From: Paenibacillus sp. BIC5C1
Lineage (GTDB): Bacteria; Bacillota; Bacilli; Paenibacillales; Paenibacillaceae
Reading direction: 5' to 3'
Length of the DNA: 64,000 nt
Assembly (NCBI RefSeq): GCF_032399705.1
Contig: NZ_CP135922.1
Location: forward strand, 5,828,001 to 5,892,000
In this document: positions 53,364 to 61,297 of the stretch, piece after piece
Position numbering within the stretch: position 1 is the first letter of the stretch
Layout of the letters: every line of letters starts with the position of its first letter
Notes under the pieces: model-generated
Told to the model about the DNA's origin: nothing
The model's database searches: none
Seen by the model: the letters and a program-made list of their open reading frames with translations, nothing else
Program-made: the position numbers and the translations under genes

Positions 53364-53520
53364 GTCTATACCCCTTCCGGTTTCGCTCGCATCAGCCTTC
53401 GATTGTTTGTTGTAAAAAGTCTCTTACTTACCCATATTGATGAGGTCTTATCCATTATGACGACAAATGTTAACTTCGCGAATTTATTTGAACTTTTTGC
53501 ATGCAAGTTATCGATTAAAA

Positions 53521-53538
53521 TTGTGAAATTATACACAA
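53521..53538. promoter_or_regulatory. Rex-type operator upstream of NDH-2
   Basis: TTGTGAAATTATACACAA matches the Rex consensus TTGTGAANNNNTTCACAA with a single mismatch. On the minus strand it contains TATAAT, a likely -10 for the NDH-2 gene, so bound Rex would block transcription. Confidence 0.7.
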
Positions 53539-53742
53539 GATTCAACAAAACGCGGGTATTGTCTTCACATTACAAATTGGGGCTAAATTAGACAAAAAAA
53601 CACATAGTACAGGTCAAGGATATCTGTATTTCTGGCAAAGATCAAGGTTTTTTTTGTTATTTTTCATAACCTTTCATTTCCAATTTCATCCTATTCTCAC
53701 CTGATCTTCATCTATTGTTCCCAGATTCATCAAACTGCCAAC

Positions 53743-53771
53743 TTTGCAACCCAGTTTACACCGTTTATAAT
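53743..53771 (+). promoter_or_regulatory. Sigma-A promoter of yumC
   Basis: The -35 TTTGCA (53743-53748) and -10 TATAAT (53766-53771) have a 17-base spacer and lie about 100 bases before the yumC start. Confidence 0.6.
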
Positions 53772-53869
53772 GAAAAAGACAGTTCAGCAACAAACGCTGG
53801 TTACCATACGTACCCAGCTTTATTATTTCTGTTAACTACCTATTAAAATAAGAAAGGTGTTGTTGATTC

Positions 53870-54871
53870 TTGACTGCACAAACTGCCGGTCATGACATGA
53901 CCGATTTACTTATTATTGGTGGCGGCCCTGCGGGTCTGTTCGCCGCGTTTTACGGAGGGATGCGTCAGGCATCTGTTACTCTGGTTGAAAGTATGCCACA
54001 ACTTGGTGGACAACTTGCCGCCCTCTATCCCGAAAAATTCATCTATGATGTAGCCGGGTTCCCGAAAGTTACCGCTCAGGAACTGGTGAATAATCTGGTG
54101 GAACAAATGAGCCATTTTAACCCGAACATCCGTCTTGAGGAAAAGGTTGTATCGGTAGAGAAATTAGAAGAACGTCACTTCGTCGTAAAAACCGATGTGA
54201 ATGAATATCACGCCAAAGCCGTAATTATCACTGCAGGTGTGGGTGCATTCGAGCCCCGTCGTCTGGAGCTCGAGGGCGCGGCCAAATTCGAAAAAACCAA
54301 TCTGCACTACTTCATCAGTGATCTGAACGCCTTTGCCGGCAAAAAAGTACTGATCAGCGGTGGAGGTGACTCCGCTGTAGACTGGGCGCTTATGCTCGAG
54401 CCGATCGCTGAGCAAGTAACTCTGATCCATCGCCGCGACAAATTCCGCGCGCATGAGCACAGTGTCGAAAACCTTATGAATTCCAAAGTAAACATCGTTA
54501 CCCCTACCGAAATTACGGAACTTCACGGTGAAGACAGCATTACCAAGGTTACTTTGGCTCACGTTAAAACGAAGGAAACACAGGAAATTGAAGTCGATGA
54601 TGTAATCGTCAATTTCGGCTTTGTCTCTTCCCTGGGACCTATCGCAGAATGGGGCATCGAAATTGATAGCAATTCCATCGTGGTTGATTCCCGCATGGAA
54701 ACTTCGATTCCGGGTATCTATGCTGCCGGAGATATTACAACTTATCCAGGCAAGCTGAAGCTGATTGCTGTCGGATTCGGTGAAGCGCCAACCGCAGTTA
54801 ACAATGCCAAGGTTTACTTCGACCCAGATGCGAAGTTGTCCCCGGGACACAGCAGTAACATGAAGCGCTAA
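53870..54871 (+). CDS. yumC: Ferredoxin/flavodoxin-NADP+ reductase (YumC-like, thioredoxin-reductase fold)
   Basis: The 333-residue protein has an FAD motif [17 protein letters not shown], the C-terminal FAD contact [12 protein letters not shown] and an NADPH motif [12 protein letters not shown], but lacks the CxxC redox motif of thioredoxin reductase, as expected for the YumC group. It reduces ferredoxin or flavodoxin with NADPH. It starts at TTG with AGAAAGGTG upstream. It is divergent from NDH-2 (YumB-like). Confidence 0.9.
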   Translation: MTAQTAGHDMTDLLIIGGGPAGLFAAFYGGMRQASVTLVESMPQLGGQLAALYPEKFIYDVAGFPKVTAQELVNNLVEQMSHFNPNIRLEEKVVSVEKLEERHFVVKTDVNEYHAKAVIITAGVGAFEPRRLELEGAAKFEKTNLHYFISDLNAFAGKKVLISGGGDSAVDWALMLEPIAEQVTLIHRRDKFRAHEHSVENLMNSKVNIVTPTEITELHGEDSITKVTLAHVKTKETQEIEVDDVIVNFGFVSSLGPIAEWGIEIDSNSIVVDSRMETSIPGIYAAGDITTYPGKLKLIAVGFGEAPTAVNNAKVYFDPDAKLSPGHSSNMKR

Positions 54872-54910
54872 TTCCTAATGGAATGATATAGAACATAAAA
54901 GACACAAAAA

Positions 54911-54960
54911 AGGGTATCTTACTCCTGAATGAATGAACTCAAAATCAGGAGGGATACCCT
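54911..54960. promoter_or_regulatory. Hairpin covering the ribosome site of the next gene
   Basis: AGGGTATC (54911-54918) pairs with GATACCCT (54953-54960), and CTCCTGA (54922-54928) with TCAGGAG (54945-54951). The 3' arm contains the AGGAGG ribosome site and the first base of the TTG start. On the minus strand the hairpin is followed by TTTTTTG, so it can also act as a terminator there. Confidence 0.65.
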
Positions 54961-55211
54961 TGTCTTATATATGCCCGCTGTGTAACGGTCTGGTTGTACC
55001 GGAGCAGGCTTGTCCCCACTGCCTTCAGGGACTGTCAGAATGCGGCAAATTGGACGATTACACCGGACCATACAGCCCCTACGTCATTCTCACTTCCTCT
55101 GACACGGCAGACGAAGCCGAAAACGTTTGCAATCATATGATGTACTGTCACCATTGTCAAACAAGCACACTGTGGCCTGTCAATCTATGGGACATGTCCG
55201 GAAACCTGTAA
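54960..55211 (+). CDS. Small protein with zinc-ribbon-like cysteine pairs
   Basis: The start chosen is the TTG at 54960 with AGGAGG upstream. The 83-residue product begins LSYICPLCNGL (initiator read as Met) and has CPLC, CPHC and CHHC pairs, the last near the C-terminus; such pairs suggest a bound zinc. I do not know its function. Its ribosome site lies in a hairpin arm (54911-54960), so translation may be regulated. It is convergent with sda. Confidence 0.7.
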   Translation: MSYICPLCNGLVVPEQACPHCLQGLSECGKLDDYTGPYSPYVILTSSDTADEAENVCNHMMYCHHCQTSTLWPVNLWDMSGNL

Positions 55212-55232
55212 CATTGCCTGCAATGAGGATCT

Positions 55233-55376
55233 CTAGTGAAGAATGGCAGATACGTCGGTACCCAGTTTGCGCTTATGGATTTCTGCCAACAGCAGTGCGA
55301 TGAAATCTCGTTCGAGATTCAACTCAATCGCCTTATGGTAGGAATCCAACAACATCTCATCGGATAACATAGCCAT
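55233..55376 (-). CDS. sda: Sda-like sporulation histidine kinase inhibitor
   Basis: The 47-residue protein matches B. subtilis Sda: MLSDEMLLDSYHKAIELNLE corresponds to the helical hairpin that binds the KinA dimerisation domain, followed by RDFIALLLAEIHKRKLG. Sda blocks sporulation when replication is perturbed. The start at 55376 is chosen over an upstream open frame; GGAAAGG lies 12 bases upstream. The 5' region holds DnaA boxes, as for B. subtilis sda. Confidence 0.82.
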   Translation of the reverse strand: MAMLSDEMLLDSYHKAIELNLERDFIALLLAEIHKRKLGTDVSAILH

Positions 55377-55451
55377 TTCCCGCCACAACCTTTCCTTTTT
55401 TTTCCTCAAAACTATCATATCAGAGATTTATAAAGAGAACAAGCGTTCTTG

Positions 55452-55551
55452 TTATCCACAACGTTATGTGGAAATCCTGTGTATAGTTTGTTGATAAATG
55501 GTAAAAATGTTGATTGATCAACGTGGATTGTGTGGACAGTATTTATACACA
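55452..55551. promoter_or_regulatory. DnaA box cluster upstream of sda
   Basis: Two perfect DnaA boxes TTATNCACA are present: TTATCCACA at 55452-55460 and TTATACACA at 55543-55551. A one-mismatch box on the other strand reads CTATACACA (55478-55486). The rest of the 355-base region before sda is AT-rich and contains no gene. Confidence 0.75.
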
Positions 55552-55731
55552 GGATCGAAGCCTATCAAACAGAACGATTATAAGAGCATTTTTTTTAGAA
55601 TAAATTCATAGTTTCAAGAGTTGATGCGAGTAAATTACCCTTATTTGTTAATTTTCAAACGTTTTCCATCTAGTTTCCTTCTATATTACTATCGGATTTT
55701 CTTTGGATTTTTTTAGCTTTTGTCACCATTT

Positions 55732-56391
55732 TCATTGCGGTCTGGTGTTCACTTCCAAAATCCATATCTTGCCTGAATGATCAAGTCCATAATCGAATCC
55801 AAGCTGTCCCACACCCGGGAACTGTCTTTCCATAATATACGTACAGGTGAGTGTCAGTGAACGCATCTCGCGACGTTTATGTTTTCCAGAAATATGAGGT
55901 AGGGACAGACCGAGCGCTCTCCTACCGGACAGCATCGTTCCTCCTTTGCTAAGATTGGTCACGACCAGTCCTGGACGAGCGAGCCGTCCCACTATTGAAC
56001 GGAATACCCAGCCTCTTTCCGTCTTGACGACTTTGACTCTGTAATCGACAGGTCTGCCTTGAATGGTCGCCAAATGAATGCCTTGCTGAATCAGGTATCT
56101 TCGTCTCGCTTTTACACGGATTAGGGAACGGTACATCTGATTAAACTGAGTAAAAGAACGAGTTATTTTCATATGAGTGTACCTGTAGACTCCACCGCTT
56201 GCTGATACTCTAATGACACCGTAACCTCCACCACCAACAATAGGTTTGATATACACCATTCCATAATGACTAAGCATGTTTAGCAGATTCCCCGAGTTGA
56301 ACGCCTTCGTCTGTGGAATGTGGACTGCAGCTACCGGATATTTTAACAGCGCCGCTGTCTTCAGCCATTTGCTTGCAAGCTGTCTCGACAT
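55732..56391 (-). CDS. YheC/YheD-family ATP-grasp-like protein (spore coat associated)
   Basis: The start chosen is the ATG at 56391 with AAAGGAG upstream; the frame is open to 56517. The 219-residue product matches the YheC/YheD (endospore coat-associated) family, with YIKPIVGGGGYGVIRV as the ATP-grasp nucleotide loop, YLIQQGIHLATIQGRPVDYRVKVVK and the metal-binding end ILEVNTRPQ. In B. subtilis these proteins associate with the spore coat. The protein stops right after the last ATP-grasp motif, at the short end for the family. Confidence 0.8.
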   Translation of the reverse strand: MSRQLASKWLKTAALLKYPVAAVHIPQTKAFNSGNLLNMLSHYGMVYIKPIVGGGGYGVIRVSASGGVYRYTHMKITRSFTQFNQMYRSLIRVKARRRYLIQQGIHLATIQGRPVDYRVKVVKTERGWVFRSIVGRLARPGLVVTNLSKGGTMLSGRRALGLSLPHISGKHKRREMRSLTLTCTYIMERQFPGVGQLGFDYGLDHSGKIWILEVNTRPQ

Positions 56392-56627
56392 GGGTTGATC
56401 TCCTTTCGTGAACAATAGTCCTTCCTTATACATACTCAACAGAAGCCGTGCTTTCTTGGATGTCTGTCCAAGGCTGGGGCCCCTTTTCCGTGGATATAGT
56501 CCATCAGCTTGGTTCAAGGCCAGAACAGGCGCCTGGTTTGCTTTTCAAACGCATCAATCTATCGTATGCTACTAAGGAATGGTTTGGAGAGGCTTAAATA
56601 TGAGGATCTAAGGAGCGTTCAGAAGAC

Positions 56628-56882
56628 ATGGAATCATTTTTTAAATCACTGTATGGCGTAGCCTACTTTGCAATTTCTATCGTTCTGGTAGCTATTACGG
56701 TACTTCTATTCGTTACAGGTATTCGACTGTTTATGAAGAAAAGCAATCGCGGTTTTGCTGTAAGTTGTATTCTGTTTGCCTGCTTTATCGTCTTCATCAT
56801 TGTGGTCATGCTGACCACACCCTTCTCCTCGACGCCTCCGGGTTCACCGGAAGCCATGGCTGCCTTGTTGAAAGTTGGGTAG
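56628..56882 (+). CDS. Small two-span membrane protein
   Basis: The 84-residue protein has two membrane spans (about residues 10-32 and 43-63) separated by a short MKKSNRG turn, and a Pro/Ser-rich tail. AAGGAG lies 12 bases before the ATG. I do not recognise a family. It is 26 bases before ppx on the same strand and may be co-transcribed. Confidence 0.65.
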   Translation: MESFFKSLYGVAYFAISIVLVAITVLLFVTGIRLFMKKSNRGFAVSCILFACFIVFIIVVMLTTPFSSTPPGSPEAMAALLKVG

Positions 56883-56908
56883 ATTAACCTCTGTAGAAGG
56901 AGATGCTT

Positions 56909-58435
56909 ATGACACATAACGAAATTCTAGGAATCATCGATATCGGCTCCAATTCCATTCGTCTGGTTATTTATGAACTCGACCAGGATGGCGCCTATCG
57001 CATCATTCATGAAGACAAATATGCCGCTCGTCTAAGCAACGTGGTTGAACAAGACGGAACCATCCTGCGACATTCACTGGACAAAGCCATTACGATTTTG
57101 CGACAATTCAGGGCTACTTGCGAAGCATATCAAACCAAGCTTATTCGCGCTGCAGCTACGGCTGCCATTCGGAATGCAGGCAATTCCCCAGAAATTATAG
57201 GTTGGTTGGAAGCCGAGACGGGACTTACCATCGAATGTGTATCCGGTGATCAGGAAGCCTATTACGGTTTCCTAGGTGTCACTCAATCGATTGATCTGGC
57301 AGATGGTTATGTCGTGGATATTGGCGGTGGCAGTACCGAGATCACTGTATTCCGTGATCGAAAAAGACTGCACAGCATCTCTCTGCCTATTGGTGCGGTT
57401 AACTCACATGCCCGTTATGGTGGGGAAGATCAGTGGACCGAGGCAAATGTGACTGCGCTATGTAATGAGGTTATACAGGCATTAAGCGATGAGGATTGGG
57501 TTACACAGCATCCCGGACTACCTCTCATTGGACTTGGTGGCACCATGCGTACACTGGCCAAAGTAGAGCAGAAGAGAACACAATACTCATTACCGGTTAC
57601 GCATCATTATGAAATCGGTGCAGAAGAGATGGAAAATATCGCTCGTTCTTTGCCACATCTAACCTCGACACAACGCAAGAAAGTACCCGGACTTGCCAAG
57701 GACCGTGCCGACATTATTGTTCCAGGTGTACTCATATTGCGGACGGTCTTCCGAATCATCCAGGGGGATCGTTATGTTGTGAGCGGAGCGGGATTACGGG
57801 ATGGTTTGCTGAGGGATCTCCTTGCTGGAGGTAAGCCAGTCGTGCCAGATGCGCTGCGGGACAGCATTCGCAACTTCATTCATTTTGGTCCACCCATTCC
57901 GGAGAAACGCCTGAATCGGATTCATCATGATGCGCTTACCCTGTATACTGCCCTAAAAGGTAGTGCTCCCGATCCAGCGGATGCCCGAATTCTGTACACG
58001 GTCTCCATGCTTCACATGGCTGGAAAACAGATTAACTACTTCCGGTATCCGCAGCACTCGGCTTATTGGATCATGAATGCAAGCATTTACGGACTGTCTC
58101 ACCGGGAGACCATCCTGAGTGCCATTGCAGCCGATTATCATCCAAAAAAAAGAACGCCCCAGCTGCTGCATAAGCACAAGGACATTCTCAAGGATTCGGA
58201 CGAACGGCATGCACATCGCTTGGGCTCTCTGCTGCGCGTGACTGAAGCAATTAATCGATCTGAAAGTATTACTTCCATAAAAGCAACAAAAGAAAACGAC
58301 TCGCTGCAGATGCAATTCATCTGTACAGCCGAGCCGTTACTGGAACTAAGCGGCCTTGAAGAGGCCGTAAAAGATTTACAGGAAGCTTGGGGAGTTACGT
58401 TAACGCACTCCATTCAGCAGGCTTCCAAGGAATAA
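56909..58435 (+). CDS. ppx: Exopolyphosphatase (Ppx/GppA family)
   Basis: The start chosen is the ATG at 56909 (MTHNEILGIIDIGSNSIRL), because GAAGGAG lies 6 bases upstream and an ATG two codons earlier is too close to it. The 508-residue product has the ASKHA phosphate-binding motifs IDIGSNSIRL and VVDIGGGSTE and a C-terminal HD-type region (HHDALTLYTAL, HYRPKKRTPQL-like). It releases phosphate from polyphosphate ends. Its last 41 bases overlap the end of ppk on the opposite strand. Confidence 0.93.
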   Translation: MTHNEILGIIDIGSNSIRLVIYELDQDGAYRIIHEDKYAARLSNVVEQDGTILRHSLDKAITILRQFRATCEAYQTKLIRAAATAAIRNAGNSPEIIGWLEAETGLTIECVSGDQEAYYGFLGVTQSIDLADGYVVDIGGGSTEITVFRDRKRLHSISLPIGAVNSHARYGGEDQWTEANVTALCNEVIQALSDEDWVTQHPGLPLIGLGGTMRTLAKVEQKRTQYSLPVTHHYEIGAEEMENIARSLPHLTSTQRKKVPGLAKDRADIIVPGVLILRTVFRIIQGDRYVVSGAGLRDGLLRDLLAGGKPVVPDALRDSIRNFIHFGPPIPEKRLNRIHHDALTLYTALKGSAPDPADARILYTVSMLHMAGKQINYFRYPQHSAYWIMNASIYGLSHRETILSAIAADYHPKKRTPQLLHKHKDILKDSDERHAHRLGSLLRVTEAINRSESITSIKATKENDSLQMQFICTAEPLLELSGLEEAVKDLQEAWGVTLTHSIQQASKE

Positions 58436-60476
58436 TGCCCATCGCCTCCGTCTGACTTCTCAGCGGGGGTTTTTCATTTTGTACAAAAACATAATTGCCG
58501 CCAGGCATGAGCTCTCTTGCCTTCACATTATCCATGAGTGACAGATTCAATATGTCGACCAACATCTTCTTCAGCTCTGGATCAAACACGGGACACATCA
58601 GTTCTATTCTCCGCTTCAAATTACGGGTCATCCAGTCTGCGCTGGACAGATACACATCCGGGTTCCCGCTATTTTCAAAATAAAACAGTCTGGAGTGTTC
58701 CAGAAACCGGTCCACGATGCTGATCACCCGAATATTCTCGCTAAGCCCCTCTACCCCTGGACGCAAGCAGCACACACCGCGCACGATCAGATCAATCTGT
58801 ACCCCAGCTTGAGATGCCAGATACAATTCATCAATGATATCCTGATGGGATAAGGAATTGATTTTGGCAATAATTCTGGACGGTCTTCCCTTGAAGGCAT
58901 GCTCCCTTTCCCGACGTATGAGCGCGAACAGCTCATCCTTCATGCCGTCAGGGGCAACGCGGAATGCCTGCAGCGCTTTGGGTCCTGAATATCCGGTAAT
59001 CTCATTAAACAATTCCGATGCGTCTTCGCCAATGATGGGATTGGAGGTAAACAGCCCTACATCGGTGTACACTTTGGCTGTACTTTCATTATAGTTACCT
59101 GTTCCAACATGCACGTACCTTCTCAGACCACTCTGTTCCCTGCGTACAACGAGAATAATTTTGGCATGAGTCTTTAATCCGACCAATCCATATACGACAT
59201 GACAACCTGCCTTCTCCAGCGTGCGGGCCCATGCAATGTTCCGTTCTTCATCAAATCTGGCTTTTAATTCAACAACAACCGTCACCTGTTTACCGCTCTC
59301 GGCTGCATGAGCCAGTGCGGGGATGAGACGGGAATCCCCATTCACCCGATATAACGTCATTTTGATCGCCATCACGCGCGGATCTTCCGAAGCTTCCACA
59401 ATGAAGTCCGTTACCGGCTCAAACGATTCGTATGGATGATGCACAAGCACGTCCCGTTTGCGCAGCAGTTCGAAGTGACTTTCCCGGGGAAGGAACTCCA
59501 GAGGATACACAGGCTGCACCGGACTATATTTCAGATGAGAGAAGCCATCCAAACTATCTACAAACCCGGCCAGAAAGCTCAAATCCAGCGGTCCATCAAT
59601 TTCGTACACAGGGTCTTGAATATCAAACTCTTCCTGTAATTCTAGCAACGCATCCGGGCGGAAATCCCTGCATATTTCCAATCGTACCGGTGCTCCCCGG
59701 CGTCTGCGCCGCAGCTCCTTCTCGATCGCCTCAAGTAAATCCTCAGCTTCTTCTTCATTAATGGAAAGATCCGCATTGCGGGTCACTCTGAATTCCTGAA
59801 CAGCCAGCGGCACATATCCGCTGAATAAGGTGTGAATATGATGCTTGATGAGATCCTCAATCAGAATGAACGTTTTCTTTTTGCTATTCGCCCGCAGAGG
59901 TACCTGAACGACCCGCGGCAGATTAGAGGGAACCTGAACGATAGCCAAAAATGGCTCACCCTCCTGCTCTTCTTCCTTCTGCAGCATCACGGACAGATAT
60001 ACAGACTTATTGTGTACCAGTGGGAATGGCCGACTCGAATCAATAGCCATCGGTGTTAAAACGGGAAAAATGATCTCGTGAAAGTACTGGTCCATTGCTC
60101 GCTGTTGGGTCATATTCAGATCTGTATATTCCTGAAAATGCACGCCTTTCTTGGCGAGAAGACGAATCAGCTCTCGATAAGTTTTATATTGCTCGGCGAC
60201 CATGGTCCCCGTTCGTTTAATCAATCTACGGTACAAACCGGCAGGGGTGTAGCCCGTAAAATCCTTTTGCGTATATCCAGCCTTGATCTTCTCTTTCGTC
60301 TCCGCTACCCTTACACTTACGAACTCGTCCAGATTACTGGCGACAATACCAAGGAACCTCATGCGTTCCAGCAGAGGTGTTGTTGGATCTTGCGCCTCCT
60401 GAAGCACACGACGATTGAATTCTACCCAACTTAAATCACGGTTAACGTAGTTACCTGTTTTGACATCTCTATGCAT
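58395..60476 (-). CDS. ppk: Polyphosphate kinase 1
   Basis: The 693-residue protein has the PPK1 N, head and two C domains, including NRDLSWVEFNRRVL near the start, the phosphorylated histidine in GLKTHAKIILV and HVGTGNYNESTAKVYTD. It makes polyphosphate from ATP reversibly. GGAGG lies before the ATG at 60476. Three TTTACA repeats 11 bases apart upstream (60568-60595) look like a PhoP box, so phosphate starvation may induce it. Its 3' end overlaps ppx by 41 bases. Confidence 0.95.
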   Translation of the reverse strand: MHRDVKTGNYVNRDLSWVEFNRRVLQEAQDPTTPLLERMRFLGIVASNLDEFVSVRVAETKEKIKAGYTQKDFTGYTPAGLYRRLIKRTGTMVAEQYKTYRELIRLLAKKGVHFQEYTDLNMTQQRAMDQYFHEIIFPVLTPMAIDSSRPFPLVHNKSVYLSVMLQKEEEQEGEPFLAIVQVPSNLPRVVQVPLRANSKKKTFILIEDLIKHHIHTLFSGYVPLAVQEFRVTRNADLSINEEEAEDLLEAIEKELRRRRRGAPVRLEICRDFRPDALLELQEEFDIQDPVYEIDGPLDLSFLAGFVDSLDGFSHLKYSPVQPVYPLEFLPRESHFELLRKRDVLVHHPYESFEPVTDFIVEASEDPRVMAIKMTLYRVNGDSRLIPALAHAAESGKQVTVVVELKARFDEERNIAWARTLEKAGCHVVYGLVGLKTHAKIILVVRREQSGLRRYVHVGTGNYNESTAKVYTDVGLFTSNPIIGEDASELFNEITGYSGPKALQAFRVAPDGMKDELFALIRREREHAFKGRPSRIIAKINSLSHQDIIDELYLASQAGVQIDLIVRGVCCLRPGVEGLSENIRVISIVDRFLEHSRLFYFENSGNPDVYLSSADWMTRNLKRRIELMCPVFDPELKKMLVDILNLSLMDNVKARELMPGGNYVFVQNEKPPLRSQTEAMGIIPWKPAEWSALT

Positions 60477-60567
60477 GTATGGCCTCCGAATTTGTTACAT
60501 ATCTATTCTTGGTTAGATGTTCTGAACTAATTGTACTATTCGTGATTGGCTACAAGCGTCAGCGTAG

Positions 60568-60595
60568 TGTAAACGCAATGTAAAATTTATGTAAA
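60568..60595 (-). promoter_or_regulatory. Pho-box-like triple repeat upstream of ppk
   Basis: On the minus strand TTTACA occurs three times at exact 11-base steps (plus-strand TGTAAA at 60568, 60579 and 60590), matching PhoP boxes of the TT(A/T/C)ACA-N5 type. It lies 92-119 bases before ppk and points toward it. Confidence 0.65.
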
Positions 60596-60723
60596 TGATA
60601 CCTCATGACGATAACTTTTTCCATCCCTTTACAAAGAGCAGGAGACAGAGTAAAGTGATCTACAGTGTAAAATGTCCGGTTGCTGTCCACATTCTAAAAT
60701 TGTTATTGTTAAAGGAGTATATA

Positions 60724-60951
60724 ATGAAATCGAACAAACCTAGAACGTTACAAAAAAATATAGAGTTTTTCACAGCTGCACTATCCCAATGCACAGTAAC
60801 TGCATGGCAGGAAGATCCAGCTGGCGTATATTGTGAAGTAGGTCGTGGCATCGTAGAGCAGATCAGCGAAGATAGCGTGAGAATCCGCAACGATAACGGT
60901 ACAAAGAGCCATTATGACCGGGATATCACGATGTTCCAAACCGAAAAATAA
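60724..60951 (+). CDS. Small unknown protein (75 residues)
   Basis: The start chosen is the ATG at 60724 with AAAGGAG 6 bases upstream; the frame is open further upstream without a ribosome site. The product (MKSNKPRTLQKNIEFFTAALS...) is soluble with alternating charged strands near the C-terminus (VRIRNDNGTKSHYDRDI), which may form a small beta-barrel. I do not recognise a family. A candidate RNA gene follows. Confidence 0.65.
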   Translation: MKSNKPRTLQKNIEFFTAALSQCTVTAWQEDPAGVYCEVGRGIVEQISEDSVRIRNDNGTKSHYDRDITMFQTEK

Positions 60952-60999
60952 TTTTGCGTATATATGAAAAAAAGACTAGCTTTCCGGAAAAGAGTGTTG

Positions 61000-61175
61000 T
61001 ATACTCTTGGCACAAGGAAAGGAGGTGCGTCAACATATCTAATCACATGTTGAACGTGTCCCTTACCCGATCCACTAGCTCAAAATAACTGATTCTGGTG
61101 GAGGCGCGGGATACGGATCAAGGTTTCAAAAAGCGCCACGGGTAGAAAAGCCGTCTTCGGACGGCTTTTTGTTTT
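61000..61175 (+). ncRNA. Candidate structured RNA with own promoter and terminator
   Basis: A -10 TATACT (61000-61005) precedes about 160 bases with no clear gene. Pairings seen include TCAACAT/ATGTTGA, GATCC/GGATC and GGCGC/GCGCC. It ends in a strong terminator with a UUCG loop (AAAAGCCGTC/GACGGCTTTTT, 61146-61175). An AAAGGAGG near 61017 and a 13-codon frame from 61049 could be a leader peptide. The sequence does not match riboswitch families that I know by eye. Confidence 0.45.
61146..61175 (+). terminator. Strong intrinsic terminator with UUCG loop
   Basis: AAAAGCCGTC and GACGGCTTTTT pair around TTCG, followed by GTTTTGTC. It ends the candidate RNA and lies 120 bases before the GH53 start. 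Confidence 0.9.
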
Positions 61176-61297
61176 GTCTTTTTTCGGGAGAGGTTGAAAA
61201 AACAACCATAATATTGGAAATGGACCCTGTAGCTGAGTAAACGTTGCTCGATATAATTAAGTTGCAATTCAACCTATATTCGAGGAGGCATATTGTA

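Larger units (their letters stand above)
53364..53869. other. Divergent promoter region of NDH-2 and yumC
   Basis: The 506 bases hold a Rex-type operator (53521-53538) and a sigma-A promoter for yumC (53743-53771). The rest is AT-rich with no gene. Confidence 0.6.

Noticed and set aside
61000..61175. T-box or SAM riboswitch in the candidate RNA
   Set aside because: GGTGGAGGCGCGGG is only superficially similar to the T-box bulge (GGTGGNACCGCG), and no SAM-type core was seen.
61236..61249. cre-like site before the GH53 gene
   Set aside because: The best alignment has three mismatches at fixed positions, too weak to call.
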